A DNA stretch of 64,000 nt from positions 20,181,638-20,245,637 of the forward strand of contig OW028584.1 in assembly GCA_932294295.1 (NCBI GenBank), in the 5' to 3' direction. Below the pieces are notes generated by a model. It did no database searches. It was given only the letters and a program-made list of their open reading frames with translations, and had not been told where the DNA came from. A program made the translations under genes and the position numbers. Below, piece by piece: positions 36,383 through 48,284 of this stretch (position 1 is its first letter; each line of letters starts with the position of its first letter). The DNA comes from Alitta virens. Taxonomy: Eukaryota; Annelida; Polychaeta; Phyllodocida; Nereididae.

Positions 36383-36940
36383 GGGACGTTCACGCTATCA
36401 CGTATAAGACTTACGTATGACCACGTACATCAAAAATTGGCTATACGTGCTCACTCGTTGCTCTGTTAATAATTTCTTTCTACGAGCGTACGTGGAACAA
36501 TCGTAGATCGCTCGCCGGACGTCCATAAAATGCTTCGCTGGGCATCCGTAAAACGCTTGCCTGATGTCCGTCGCCAAGCATATGTGTTTTAAGATCGTTC
36601 TACGAGGATGGCGAGTATATATTGATGGACAGTGGCTACGTATGGCTACGTATGGCCAAGGATGACCACGGACGTACGTAGATCGTATGTAGAACGTTCA
36701 TAGGAAGCTCGCCGACGGACCCCTGAGCAAGTTACGTAACTAATAAACAATCACTCGTAGAACGTCCGCCAAAGTTTTAAACATTTCCAAAATGTTTGCC
36801 CTCGCGACCTATGTACGTGAGTGATCAAGTGCAGCCAGGAGTGATCTACGAATAAGCGCGAGTAGAGCAAGAGTAAAAAATAAATAAAAATTCCATCCGT
36901 TGTCATACGTAGGTCTTATACGTGATAATGTGAACGTCCC
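36383..36940. mobile_element. 558-bp foldback element with GGGACGTTCAC ends
   Basis: The left end GGGACGTTCACGCTATCACG and right end CGTGATAATGTGAACGTCCC belong to inverted arms of about 43 bp with few mismatches. The interior is unusually rich in CG-containing words (CTACGTATGG, GTACGTAGATCG, ACGTCCGCC) in this AT-rich DNA. No reading frame and no clear target duplication. Confidence 0.75.
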
Positions 36941-37097
36941 ATCAGACCATTGTCTTAAGTGCATCACTTGAAATACATTTGATTGGAGGGTTACTCAGTG
37001 CAACCAACTCTAATGACATTTTTTTCAGTTTTGGACATCTTGACTGTTTCAGAATGAATGACCACTCCCTCCCCGATAACCATTGACTAACATGTTG

Positions 37098-37158
37098 ATC
37101 TGTTAGTTATCAGTTAGTTAGTTAGTTATCAGTCAGTCAGTCAGTCAGTCAGTCAGTC

Positions 37159-37195
<37 letters not shown>

Positions 37196-37225
37196 CTCAG
37201 TTAGTCAGTTAGTCAGTTAGTTAGC
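37098..37225. repeat. TTAG/TCAG tetranucleotide array
   Basis: TTAG units, a pure TCAG block, then TTAG again. It lies just downstream of the retrotransposon remnant at 37.4 kb. Confidence 0.85.
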
Positions 37226-37387
37226 TTTAACAAGTTAATTAGTCATCATCCTTTTTCAATATCATTTGAGTCATCTCATGTAAAGTGATGAGTTCTTCAT
37301 TAATAAGAAAATTGTTAGATAACCATTGACTAATACGGAGCCCCTAAGAGGACATGGCAGAAAAAATTAAAAAATTTCCCGTGCACA

Positions 37388-38137
37388 CGAGTTAATTTAC
37401 GAAAAATATATATTTTTCACGTGCGCACGAGTTTATCAGGTATACATATATTGTTTTTAGAGTATAGTTAGGCAGCTGTTGTTTAAGCTTGCACAACACA
37501 CCATTTACCTCCGCAATTTGGCTTCCTTTTTGTGATAAATGTGTTTTCCAGGTCATTTTGGAATCTAAGTTTACACCTAAGAATTTCACTGATCTTGTTT
37601 CTGCTATTTTCTCATTATTCATTTTTATGTTTATGTTGGTTTGTGCTGCTAACTGCTTTGGACGTTTAAAGATAATGTAATTGGATTTTTCTGTATTTAA
37701 TGATAATTTATTTGTTTGAAACCAGGTATTTATATTGTTTAATTTAGATTAAATTCAGGTGTGAGAAGGTCTATATTTTCACCTGTGAATGAACAATTTG
37801 TGTCATCTGCAAAGAGGATCATATGATGATTGCTATTTGCTTTATTCATTCAAATATATTATGAATAGCAGGGGTCCTAAGATAGACCCCTGCGGGATGC
37901 CTCAAGTAACTGTTTCTCTATTTGAACATGTATTGTTGTAGTTTACACACTGTATTCTATTGCGAAGATAACTAGAAAACCATTGTAATGTAATACCTCT
38001 AATGCCGTAATGATTAAGTTTCTGTAGTAGGATGATATGATTTATTGTATCGAATGATTTTGCTAAGTTGAGAAAGATGCCTAAACAGTGTTTATTGTTT
38101 GTCAGTGCTTTTTGTTGTGTTGAACTATGAATTTATA
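37388..38137 (-). mobile_element. Broken non-LTR retrotransposon reverse transcriptase
   Basis: Read on the minus strand, the order is that of a Jockey/CR1-type reverse transcriptase: [13 protein letters not shown], then [34 protein letters not shown], the catalytic FADDTN, WFQTNKLSLNTEKSNYIIF and VKFLGVNLDSKMTWKTHL. A TGA sits just before GIPQG, a frameshift lies between IIYL and FADD, and a further stop follows PEFNLN, so it is dead. The 5' part (endonuclease) and the full 3' end are missing, which is the usual 5' truncation of such elements. Confidence 0.85.
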
Positions 38138-38937
38138 GAGTCTTCCATGAACAAGTTATAGTATGTTAGTCAGTCAATGTCATGTGTCACTATTCACGGT
38201 GACTAACTTTTCAATCAAAATGTCATCACTTTACATGAGATTAAATGGATTGATAGATAAAATTACATAAATTGTAAAAGAAAATTTAGTCAAAATGAAT
38301 CACAAGTTTGTAAAAATGTCTAAAACGCTGGTAGCTTTAATAATCTAAATGTCTGTAGACTTACTGGAAGAGATTTTTTAGTTTTTAAATATCACAAAGA
38401 AGACATTTTGGCCAGATCGTGCAATTACGAGATCAATGTGCTCTATTCAGGAAAACAGTGTTTCCTTAAATATACTTTATATCAATGCAATCATATATGA
38501 CATTAAATATTTCCATCCGAAATATACAGGAGGAGCCTGCGTGCTATCCCATAAATACATATAAAAGAAAGGAAGTTATTTCCATTGTCACATAAATAAG
38601 TCTGGGAAAACCATAACAGTTACTTGGCCTCTGTTTATGAAAATTCCATTTGCTTTTGCCAGTGTTTACAGAGCAATGACTTTGCCCAGAGCGTCTGAAA
38701 AGAATTCATAACCTCATTGTTTTTGTCAGTGGGCGAAGCCACAGACATCAACACCTAACACTCAAGACGTACTATCTTCTGATGAGCTTTAAGTCACCAC
38801 AAAGAGCAGCTTATGGGAATATAAAGCACCTACCATGACATAAAGAGAAGAAACATAGACCCCCAGGTGGCACACCCTCAGCCCGGCATTAAACAAGGAT
38901 AAATGCTGATCCCTATTGTTGGCGAGGAGCAATCGGC

Positions 38938-38961
38938 CATATCTATCTATCTGTCTATCCG

Positions 38962-38993
<32 letters not shown>

Positions 38994-39039
38994 ACTATTT
39001 TCCATTTTTTCTATCTATCTGTCTATCTGTCTCTTTATC

Positions 39040-39070
<31 letters not shown>

Positions 39071-39155
39071 TTTTTCAATTTTTTCTATCTATCTATCTAT
39101 TTTCCATTTTTTGTATCTATCTATCTATCTGTCTATTTTGTCTATCTATCTATTC
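38938..39155. repeat. TATC array with three TTTTTTC-type interruptions
   Basis: TATC/TGTC units are interrupted three times by TATTTTCCATTTTTT-type words, so the interruption itself has been duplicated. Confidence 0.82.
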
Positions 39156-39863
39156 CTGGCTGAGTCTGCCAACATGCATATCATCCCATTGGTCTTCTAG
39201 AAATTTTCCAATTTGCCATTTTAAACCAAAATATACGACGGATATATGGTGCGCTTTCCTCAGTCTTTCATACTGGGCCTAAAGACCATCACACGATTAA
39301 ATTGCATCTTCAAGAAGGAAATTGCGACTTCATGGATAAACTGAGCCTCATTTACTTTATCGTTATATCTAAGAAGCTTTCCTCTTTCTCAATTATTCAT
39401 CATACTTTAGTTGACAGGATAAATATTGGCATCATCTAGATGAAGTGAGAAAAATAGGTATTTGAGCAGTGAGTCATGCAAAAAACCTAATCACACATTA
39501 TTGTTGATTTGCATGGCTCTCCATGTACATTGAGCCTTGGTTGTATTATACTGATTGTTGTCATTAGGCCTACATGATCACCTCGGGTGAATTAGACTAC
39601 CAGAAGACGCTGCAATGGAGTTATAGCCAATTTTCATCGACTTGGAAACTAGTATCCTAAGGACGTCAAGTAAATGCAGGAATATATTTGATCAAGGCAG
39701 TCCCCCAGCTAATCTGCTAAAAAAAAGACGCTAAATAAATATTTTAAGGATTTGTTCTCATGAGTGACAATCACCAGTTCATGACAGGACAGAAACATTG
39801 ATGAACAAAATACTGAATGAAATTCACATTATCACCACATTATTCATTGATATAACAGAGCTG

Positions 39864-39999
39864 CATAGACTAAAATTAGAACCTTAACTCCTGAGGATGT
39901 CATGTGGATCGAGGACTCCCCATTAGTTAAAGCAATCCCTCAGCCAATTAGCGTTCTGGATTCACATGATGTCCTTTGGAGTCTAGTTTTCAAGTCTAT
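39864..39999. mobile_element. MITE, same family, copy 3
   Basis: CATAGACTAAAATTAGAACC at the left, TCCCTCAGCCAATTAGCG in the centre, and GAGTCTAGTTTTCAAGTCTA at the right match the family. The arms are diverged. Confidence 0.7.
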
Positions 40000-40284
40000 A
40001 CAATTGGCTGTATAAGTACCACATTGTAAGTTACTGAATGTCATGGAGTATTAACCACTGTAACTACTTAAATGAGCAATGAGGTTCTTGTTGTAGTTGT
40101 AAGGAATAAGGAGATTTATCTGTTATCGGGTCATCACAATTTAACAATGCGCCTCATTTTCCCAGCATCCACTGCGCGTATTTCTCTCGAAAGTGACTCA
40201 TCTGAATACTAATCCAAAATACAATGGGTCATCTTCTTCCGCTGTTTTTATGTTTCAATATTAGTCATTCAGTGTGGGTCTGAA

Positions 40285-40402
40285 GCTTAGTCAACTTGTT
40301 TGACAGCTATGGAAAGCAGTTGTAGTGATGAGATGACGAGGCTTGGAGTCCACTTCATGTTACGCAAGAGGTAGGGTCATTTACTCGCCTCAGCATAGAC
40401 AC
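40285..40402 (-). mobile_element. SINE fragment, same family as 26.1 kb
   Basis: It contains the TGATGAGATGACGAGGCTTG and GCCTCAGCATAGACAC segments of the family body. There is no tRNA head. Confidence 0.5.
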
Positions 40403-42044
40403 TCAAATCAAAGTAAATACAATGTATTACCCTGGTGGCAGAAGAATGAAACCAACGAATAAATAATTTCACAACAAATAGACCTCTGATTATTATTATT
40501 ATTTTTTTTTGTCTTATATGATATATATTATTGCATGTGTTTATTGTTTATTGAATAAAGCTACTCTTCCCAAAGGCTTAATGACATGCCGCTTTAGGGA
40601 AGAGTATACAGTTACAAATGTAATGTAATAAATGGAAATTTGCATAAATGTAGAAGATTATTACAAGCAATTTTGATTTGTATGCCTATTAAATTTGCAT
40701 GAGTAACAATTTGGTATATTGCATTTCTTCAATATAAGCCTCAAGTGAATTCTTTTTCACATATAATTTAAAACCGTGTAGGGTGTGGGTTTGCTTATGA
40801 TAGGCCTATCAATGAAATAAATCTCTTTGGAAACTGCATTATCATTTAGATACCTGTGATAGTCCTAAAATTGCACCATTTGGACCATTTCGCATCTAAA
40901 ATTCACGAAATTGAAGAAATCCATACCAGTTACGCTGGTTACATTTGGTGCGATGTGCTATTTGAGACAGAAAAGTAGAATAAATACCTGCTGTTGACCA
41001 AAGTGGTTAAAAAATTGCTTGTTTTATGCACTGCATATGCCCTTACACGAACTGAAAGTTTGAACGTCTAAAACTGCAGCCAGCCTATTGACTTGTGTTT
41101 CTGCTTTGGTGTGCACTTAAACCTCGTTTTCATTTGAGGTAGTGTTTATATGAGCAGTATTCCAAATTTTTTCCATGTTTTCGAAAAATAATTTGAATAT
41201 AAAAAATCCACACCCCTAAAAAATTCCATTGCACTGTTAACTGTATATGATAGTGATCTTTGTGACTATGTTTCATCGCACACATTTATGCCATTTTGTA
41301 TACGACAAAATTTTTCATGGGTCACATACATAAAGATTTAAAACTAAACGCATCTATTTGTTAGTTTGTCCCAGCCCTTTGATGCAAAAAAGACAAATTA
41401 TTATATCATAAGAGTCTTCAAAAGAATGTATTAACAGCAATAAATCTTCTTTTTTTTTTTTTTTCTTTTTGGCCATTTATTTTTAATATCCTATATAACA
41501 TTATTACTATTTAATTATCTATTCTTTATTTATTCTTATTTACTTTAATTAGTTAATTTATTTTTTCATATGGTGAGGGTCCTGTTAATATTTGTTTGAA
41601 AATGTTTTACGTTATAAATTTTGATCATCTCACACTTACATTTACGCTTGGAATTATGGAATGTATATATTTGGAATGTATGGTCAAATAAATATCTATC
41701 TATATACATCAGCATATATTTAGCCTAACAAACCATGACTACAATACAAGAAACAGAAACAATTTAAGGACACTACATCATACAACAAACATATACAATA
41801 AAAGTTATCTGGGACAAGCACCAAGTCTATGGTTACATGCGAATATAACATTTAAAAGCAAAAATAGTGTCAAAGCCATTAATAAAGCATTAAAAAAGCA
41901 ACTTTGCAATTAGTATTAGTGTGGAATTATGCAATATATGTCAATTCATTTTTATTATTATTTTATTTTTTATTTTTTTATTATGTGTCACTATATAATT
42001 TAATTTCAATTATATTTAATTAGCCTCTTTTAATTTTTATCATA

Positions 42045-42105
42045 ATGTAAGGGGTGTGCACAATTTTACAGCTTTTTAGTAAGCTAGTGCACATCCCCCA
42101 CAGTA
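42045..42105. other. Hairpin near a possible retroelement 3' end
   Basis: GGGGTGTGCAC and GTGCACATCCCCC pair around a loop of about 25 bases. An AATAAA-containing stretch follows. It resembles 3' UTR hairpins of non-LTR elements, but no coding remnant supports this. Confidence 0.35.
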
Positions 42106-42659
42106 TGCTAATGTATTTTATTATTTAATGTACTAACCGTATTGAAATACTACATACTGTGAACAAATAAAACATCTAAACATCATCTACTTGTATTAAA
42201 TTACGTACACGAAAGACTTTCCTAGTATCGGTGGATATAACCAAACCCATTGGTGTTTTAAGAGTACAGGTTTGGCCAAATGTCATTGCATAGATTTTTT
42301 CTACTTTATCCTATGGCCCCAGATGTGCAAACCCTGTATTGGCACAAAAATACACCATCTGATCAAAGAGCTGCTTTATCTTTAGCCCAAAATCAATGGC
42401 AGCAAATGTTATAGGCCACACTGACTGACTTGATAACACTAACTGGAATGACAAATATTGATTGCGAGCCAAACTTCATTTCCATATCTTTAGTGATATG
42501 TTATCCTGGCCCCCGTGAGTCCTGTTCATTTGGTAATGATATGTAATCTCTGCTGTTTCGTAATATTGATGATATGGTTGGTAGTTGTGTAATAATGGGT
42601 AGATTTAATTGCATAACACGTATAAAAACAAAAGGTTATTAATGTCAGGTTTAATAAAA

Positions 42660-42915
42660 ATATAAATTTTATACTTTTTGAATATTTGACACAATTGACA
42701 CAATTTTACACCATTTTCTATTTTTTTAAATACTTTTTGGATATTTGACACAATTTGACACAATTGACACCATTTTCTGTTTTTAAAATACTTTTTTGGA
42801 TATTTGACATAATTTGACACAATTGACCCAATTTTCTTTTTTTTTAAATATTTTTTAATATTTGGCACAATTTAATAATAATACCGTATTTTGGCATTTT
42901 ATGTCAGTTTCTTTT
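42660..42915. repeat. Tandem repeat of about 62-66 bp, four units
   Basis: Each unit contains ATATTTGACACAATTTGACA and a CAATTTTCT(T)n AAATACTTTTT stretch. AT-rich; the minus-strand frame through it is low complexity. Confidence 0.65.
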
Positions 42916-43390
42916 TTTAAATATTTTTCCTACACACTTTTGTGCAGATGTTGTATTTACTTGCAACTACACCGTGCTCTGCACTCAGTGTCTATCCTAT
43001 GGCAGCATTAGCATCTCTTCATTACATCTGCCTCAATAGTTGACCAAATGTCTTATAACATTTTCTTTTTTTCTTTAAATCTTCAATCATTTTAACAATT
43101 TTGTTTAACTTTACCAAGCAATACCAAGCGCTACCATTACAAACAATAGAATTCGCTAAGCCCATAGCATTAAGAAGAGTACCTTTTTCAGACGGGGGTC
43201 ATGGTGGCAAATTTTCACCGTTGCATCATTTAGACAAACACATGCGATGCATGCGCTATTTTTGGGGCAATGGGGCCATAAATAGCAAAAGGGACGAAAT
43301 ACAATAAGGGGAAAGTACTGTATTCCACAAAAATCTAAATCACAAGAAATGCAAAGCAGCAATAAAATGAGCCAACGTGGTTTATACACA

Positions 43391-43429
43391 ACTTCCGGTG
43401 GTATTTCCTCTTCCTGTTGCTATGGAGAC
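43391..43429 (+). promoter_or_regulatory. ETS-like site and X-box-like site
   Basis: ACTTCCGG (43391-43398) and GTTGCTATGGAGAC (43416-43429) resemble ETS and RFX X-box sites, a pairing found in animal promoters. No adjacent coding exon is identified. Confidence 0.3.
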
Positions 43430-43718
43430 AAATGAGGGCAAAACACGCGCAAGAACAATGACATGCCAACCGTGTATCCGTCCCTCACTGTTGCCTATCA
43501 CTGTTTATACAGTTTCGTTGTCAAAAATAAATAAAGAAATATACAGAAAAAAAAAATCATTTTACAGTTTTACTTTACATTGTGACTTATTGATTTACAC
43601 TAAGGTGACAATGTCCGTTTCTCTGGGCCCATTTTAATTGAAATAGAACCCAGCATTAAAATCTCCCTTTGGAATCACTGAAGTGGTCTTGATATATTGA
43701 CTACTTACAGTACAGTCA

Positions 43719-44592
43719 GTTTTTGAATTATAATCTAAGTAAGTTTTGAATTAGCAAAGTGACATTATAATCTAAGTAAGTTTTGAATTAACAAAGTGAC
43801 ATAACAATCTAAGTTTTGAATTAGCAAAGTGACATTATAATCTCAGGAAGTATTGAATTAGCAAAGTGACATTATAATCTAAGTATGTTTTGAATTAGCA
43901 AAGTGACATGATAATAAGTATTGAATTAGCAAAGTGACATTATAATCTAAGTAAGTTTTGAATTAACAAAGTGACATTACAATCTAAGTTTTGAATTAGC
44001 AAAGTGACATTATAATCTAAGTAAGTTTTGAATTACCAAAGTGACATTACAATCTAAGTTTTGAATTAGCAAAGTGACATTATAATCTAAGTAAGTTTTG
44101 AATTAACAAAGTGACATAACAATCTAAGTTTTGAATTAGCAAAGTGACATTATAATCTAAGGAAGTTTTAAATTAGCAAAGTGACATTATAATCTAAGTA
44201 AGTTTTGAATTAACAAAGTGACACAACAATCTAAGTTTTGAATTAGCAAAGTGACATTATAATCTAAGGAAGTTTTGAATAAGCAAAGTGACATTATAAT
44301 CTAAGTAAGTTTTGAATTAGCAAAGTGACATTATAATCTATGTATGTTTTGAATTAGCAAAGCCACATTATAATCTAAGGAAGTTTTGAATTAGCAAAGT
44401 GACATCATAATCTAAGTAAGTATTTAATTTGCAAAGCGACATTATAATCTAATATGAATTAGCAAAGCGACATTATAATCTAAGTATTGAATTAGCAAAG
44501 TGACATTATAATCTAAGGGAAGTTTTAAATAAGCAAAGTGACATTATAATCTAAGTAAGTTTTGAATCAGCAAAGTGACATTATAATCTAAG
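43719..44592. repeat. Minisatellite of about 24 units with two unit lengths
   Basis: The core GAATTAGCAAAGTGACATTA with TAATCTAAGTAAGTTTT gives 37-bp units. A shorter form of about 33 bp lacks the TAAG step and often reads ACAAAGTGACATAACAATCT. The middle of the array alternates long and short forms. Confidence 0.85.
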
Positions 44593-45365
44593 CAATCTTA
44601 TTCAAGTTTTTATTCAAGTTTACTGACATGTATGAAATGCATAAGATAAATACGATAAATATTTTACTTTCAAATTCCATGAAGATTCCAAGCAAATACA
44701 GTATATGTCATATTTTAGAATAACAGGAATTCGAGGTGCGCCACCAGGCTGTAATTGTGCGCCACACCACAAGAAACATTCCATATAGACTTATACTTCA
44801 AATAATTATAGTATATAATGTATAATTATATGACATATTTCCATGATTCGTGGAAAGACAAATTAAAGTTAAAGTAACTTAGGGCAGTTTCTCAAAATCT
44901 ATTATATCACCATTTTCTTTACAACTCCATGGCGACACATCTGTAGCTTTGTTCACATTGTCACGCTGTCTGGCTGTCTGTCTATCTGTCTGTCTCTGCC
45001 TCCCAAATAACTGCTATTTGTACCATCAATCAGACTCAATTTTACATCAACACAGAATTAATGATAACTTTTTAATTATGATATATCACTTTATTCGAAT
45101 TGCAAATTATCAAACTCTGCGCCGGTTGTACTAATCTAAATGTTAGAACACCTTGTTTTTCTTTGTGGTTGGCTGGGGAATAGGTTTAATTTGAATATTT
45201 GAGGATTTTCACTGGAAATTACACTCATGTTATTGATGATTTAACAATGTTTGTTCTTTAAATTATCAATGTGGCAATGCTTTTCAGATGAACAACTTCA
45301 CAGTTCTGTTTTCAATAGCTGGGGTGATAAATATCCCGGGTGACCAGTACTATGCAAGAGAATTT

Positions 45366-45484
45366 CCCGGATAGCATTCCAAATTGTTTCAACATCGGCG
45401 CGATGTCGGTGATGTCAATACCATGTTGCAACGATAGTGGCCTATATGGAAGCGATGGGGGGTCAATTTGGAATGCTATCTGGG
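45366..45484. mobile_element. MITE, same family, copy 5
   Basis: CCCGGATAGCATTCCAAATT and AATTTGGAATGCTATCTGGG form the ends, flanked by TT on both sides. It is separated from copy 6 by 16 bases. Confidence 0.82.
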
Positions 45485-45500
45485 TTGGGTTCAAAAGTAC

Positions 45501-45631
45501 CCCAGATAGCATTCCAAATCGTAATGACATCGGCGCAATGTCGGCGCAATGTCGGCACAATGTCGGTGCGATGTCGGCGATGTCAAGATGATGTAGAAAC
45601 GATGCTGGCCCGATTTGGAATGCTATCTGGG
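45501..45631. mobile_element. MITE, same family, copy 6, with internal tandem expansion
   Basis: It has the same ends. The centre carries four tandem 10-bp units of the type CGGCGCAATGT, absent from other copies, making it about 12 bases longer. Confidence 0.82.
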
Positions 45632-45639
45632 ATGTAGTC

Positions 45640-45790
45640 ATCCAGTTTACATGACCAGCTGCCAGAAGCAGACGTAATGATAAGATGATAAACTACGTGA
45701 ATGACAATCAGCTAATAAGGAGTGCTTGGGTCACGAATCGAATGCGGCAAACCTTCAGAAGAAATTTGCAGTGCTCTAACCACTAGATTG
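45640..45790 (-). mobile_element. Degraded SINE fragment
   Basis: It shares ACCAGCTGCCAGAAGCAGAC and AATGATAAGATGATAAA with the 26.1-kb family. A decayed tRNA-like head (GGTCACGAATCGAATG, CTAACCACTAGA) follows. It abuts a MITE copy. Confidence 0.45.
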
Positions 45791-46004
45791 TTCAGTCTTA
45801 AACATCATGGGCTTGGCATTCTTGTGAAAAATCATGTCGATTTGTACTTGAAATTATTTAGATGTCCACTTGCTCACATTTAGATAGAGTTCTGGCATTG
45901 AATTCATCTGTATTTCTTTAGTGAAATGTAACGATGAATTTTTCACATGTACGCTTTTAGCGTAATAAAGATGTTAATAATAATTATTATTATTGTAGAA
46001 AATG

Positions 46005-46210
46005 CATTATTCAGTGAAACCTCGTTTTAAGACCACCTCACGATTAAGACCTCTTCACCATTTGGACCACCTCACTATTAAAACCACCCATTTTTGGACC
46101 CATGCTTATTTTCATTATTGTATTTCACCTATTAAGACCGCCTTGCCATTAAGACCAGTAAAATTTGCACCAAAGGTGGTCTTAATGGCGATGTTCTATT
46201 CATTATGAAA
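46005..46210. repeat. AAGACCACCTC-type dispersed repeat, second large copy
   Basis: GTGAAACCTCGTTTTAAGAC, CCACCTCACTATTAA, TATTAAGACCGCCTTGCC and AAAGGTGGTCTTAATGGC parallel the copy at 4.5-4.8 kb. Confidence 0.55.
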
Positions 46211-46769
46211 CAATTTCATCACCATGCAACGAAAGAGTAATTTGATGAGGAAGTGGTGTAAAAATGGCCTTAATTAATCGAGTTCCTTCTACTTGGTTTC
46301 ATTCATCAATTCTGCATTACAAGCTGATCTTCCTTAAAAAAATGTGCACTGAGAAGTATTGACTTGATGACACATGTTCATAATAATGAGAAAATTCCAG
46401 ATTTAAATCATAAAATGATAAATAAATGAAAATAAAATTGTGTTTTGAGACACAAAAGGTTTTGTTGGTGAGGCAAATCATTCAAACAAAATGTCTAAGC
46501 ATTGAAAACTTCAGTTTAAAAAAAAAACTGCACTGGGCTCTTAAATAATTCATTTCGGAGAATAAAATTGAAACTAAACAAAGAACTGCACTGATTCCAC
46601 CAAATTAAAGATAGAGAAATGTCTATTTGACGTCAGTATACTTACAAAACAATGAATATCTTTTACCGACCAAGAATGGCTACCTACAAATAGAAGGATC
46701 ATAAAATATACATATGAGCATAAAACACTTAGCATAGCACTATAGTAAAACAAAGGAAAGACCGACATT

Positions 46770-46893
46770 CCCCGATAGCATTCCAAATCGTTTCAACGTC
46801 GGCATGATGTCGGCGATGTTAATACGATGTTGTAATATAAGTACAGTGCCCATTATGGCAACGATGCTTTGCCGATTTGGAATGCTATCAGGG
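46770..46893. mobile_element. MITE, same family, copy 7
   Basis: Ends CCCCGATAGCATTCCAAATC and GATTTGGAATGCTATCAGGG, with the GATGTCGGCGATGTT centre. Confidence 0.8.
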
Positions 46894-46989
46894 TTTGAAT
46901 CAAAAACATGCCATCATAATTTACATTTTTTAAAAAGTGCAATTTTAGCAAATAAAATTGCAATTCAAAAATTGTTTAAAATCAAAAAT

Positions 46990-47217
46990 GGTATATCACA
47001 CGATTTCATATGTTGAGTGTAGTTTGTTCCATAAACTAGTACCAACAATTCTCAGAGAATTAAACCACAATTGCACTTTATATATTTCCGGATAGAACAT
47101 TGTGGTACTTAATAAATATGACATTGAAGGGGATTGAGGACCTGTCCAAGCATGAGCCTTTCTTCCTAGTGAAAGAAATTTAAGTTGTACAACTCTTACA
47201 TATAATTTATATAGCAC
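46990..47217 (-). mobile_element. Possible retrotransposon ORF2 C-terminal remnant
   Basis: The minus frame contains NSLRIVGTSLWNKL, resembling the S-L-R-Y-x-G-P-x-L-W-N motif at the end of many non-LTR retrotransposon ORF2 proteins. The rest is not recognisable. Short and weak. Confidence 0.3.
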
Positions 47218-47299
47218 AACATATTATACAGAGCAACATCTTTGTCCATGTGGACTTTTTTCCCACTTTAAATCTGAATAGATTAGATCAGTTGCAAAT

Positions 47300-47480
47300 T
47301 ATTTGCACAGTTCCTCTGCGCCACAGCTAGGCTTCGAAACCACATCCTTCCAATTACAAGTCAAGCACCTAAACTACTGAGCCAAAGCCAATGAACTGGT
47401 GTATACAATTTCAGCAGGCAAGGATGGTGGAATTTGGCGGTCACGAATGATTTGCACTCGCCTACCTCATCTATACTTAG
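47300..47480 (-). mobile_element. tRNA(Thr)-like SINE or tRNA pseudogene
   Basis: Minus-strand sequence reads TGGCTCAGTAGTTTAGG (box A), an anticodon-like loop CTTGTAA (TGT), and TGGTTTCGAAGCC (box B). It then continues into non-tRNA sequence, so it is a SINE or pseudogene and not a functional tRNA. The stems do not pair fully. Confidence 0.4.
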
Positions 47481-48284
47481 GAAAGTTAAGAGGTTTTTCC
47501 AGAATTAGTACCTCCAGAAAATAAGTAGGCCGTGACCTCATAAAGCCTTGTGACGTCACCACTAAGCACTTCCGGCTTGGATGGAGGTCAATCGTGATTG
47601 GTCTTTGAGGCAGCCAGAACTTCTCACTGTTGATGAAATATTCATGACATCCTTGCTCAAGGCAGTGGCAGCCTCAGAAATTCATGAAACGGGTTCAGCA
47701 TGGAACCACGTTAAAGGACATTATTAGCAGACGAACTTCGAGTAGAGTGTCTTGAACAATACACCAGGGGGAGCTGTGGTGCATTAAATCAAATTGCTAC
47801 TAATCAACAGAGGGCGTTCGAGTAGCATAGCAACAGAAATCACCATCAAAAAAGCTATCTACGTACTTCGTGTAATCCTTGGGGAATCTCCTAATTCCAT
47901 AAAGCAGAGTTAAGCCATCGGTGAATCTAAAGTAACCGAAACATTGGCTTTATGAAATATGGATCGAGTGTGCAAAGCCTTTGTATCTTCACACTGAACT
48001 AGGGCATTTATGAATAATAAACTGTTAAAAGGTAACTGCTAGCATTGGAACTGTTATGCAAGTGCAGTAGAACAACATTATTAAGACCACTTTTGTTACA
48101 AACCTAATTGGTTTCAATTAAGAGGTCAATTAAAAGGAGTGAACCTTCATCCAAGAGACTATTATCTTAATGATGGGATGGTCGTATTGGCAAGGTGGTC
48201 TAAAGGTAGAGGTGATGCACTGCAAATTAACCAATGCTGTCATCACACTTATTTATTGCGACAAAATGAAGTATAATATTTTAT
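47481..48284. other. No gene seen; GC-richer patch at 47.5-47.85 kb
   Basis: It contains GTGACGTCAC near 47,550, ACTTCCGG, and CTCF-like ACCAGGGGGAGC and CAGAGGGCG words. This suggests a regulatory patch without a visible exon. Confidence 0.35.

Larger units (their letters stand above)
38138..42659. other. No gene seen outside listed repeats
   Basis: It contains the TATC array, a MITE and a SINE scrap. CAAATAAATATCTATCTATA near 41,690 and a hairpin near 42.07 kb resemble retroelement 3' ends. GTTTATTGAATAAAGCTACT with a short hairpin at 40,550-40,610 is similar. Confidence 0.45.

Noticed and set aside
43719..44592. CRISPR-like appearance of the repeat
   Set aside because: The units are contiguous without unique spacers and the host is an animal.
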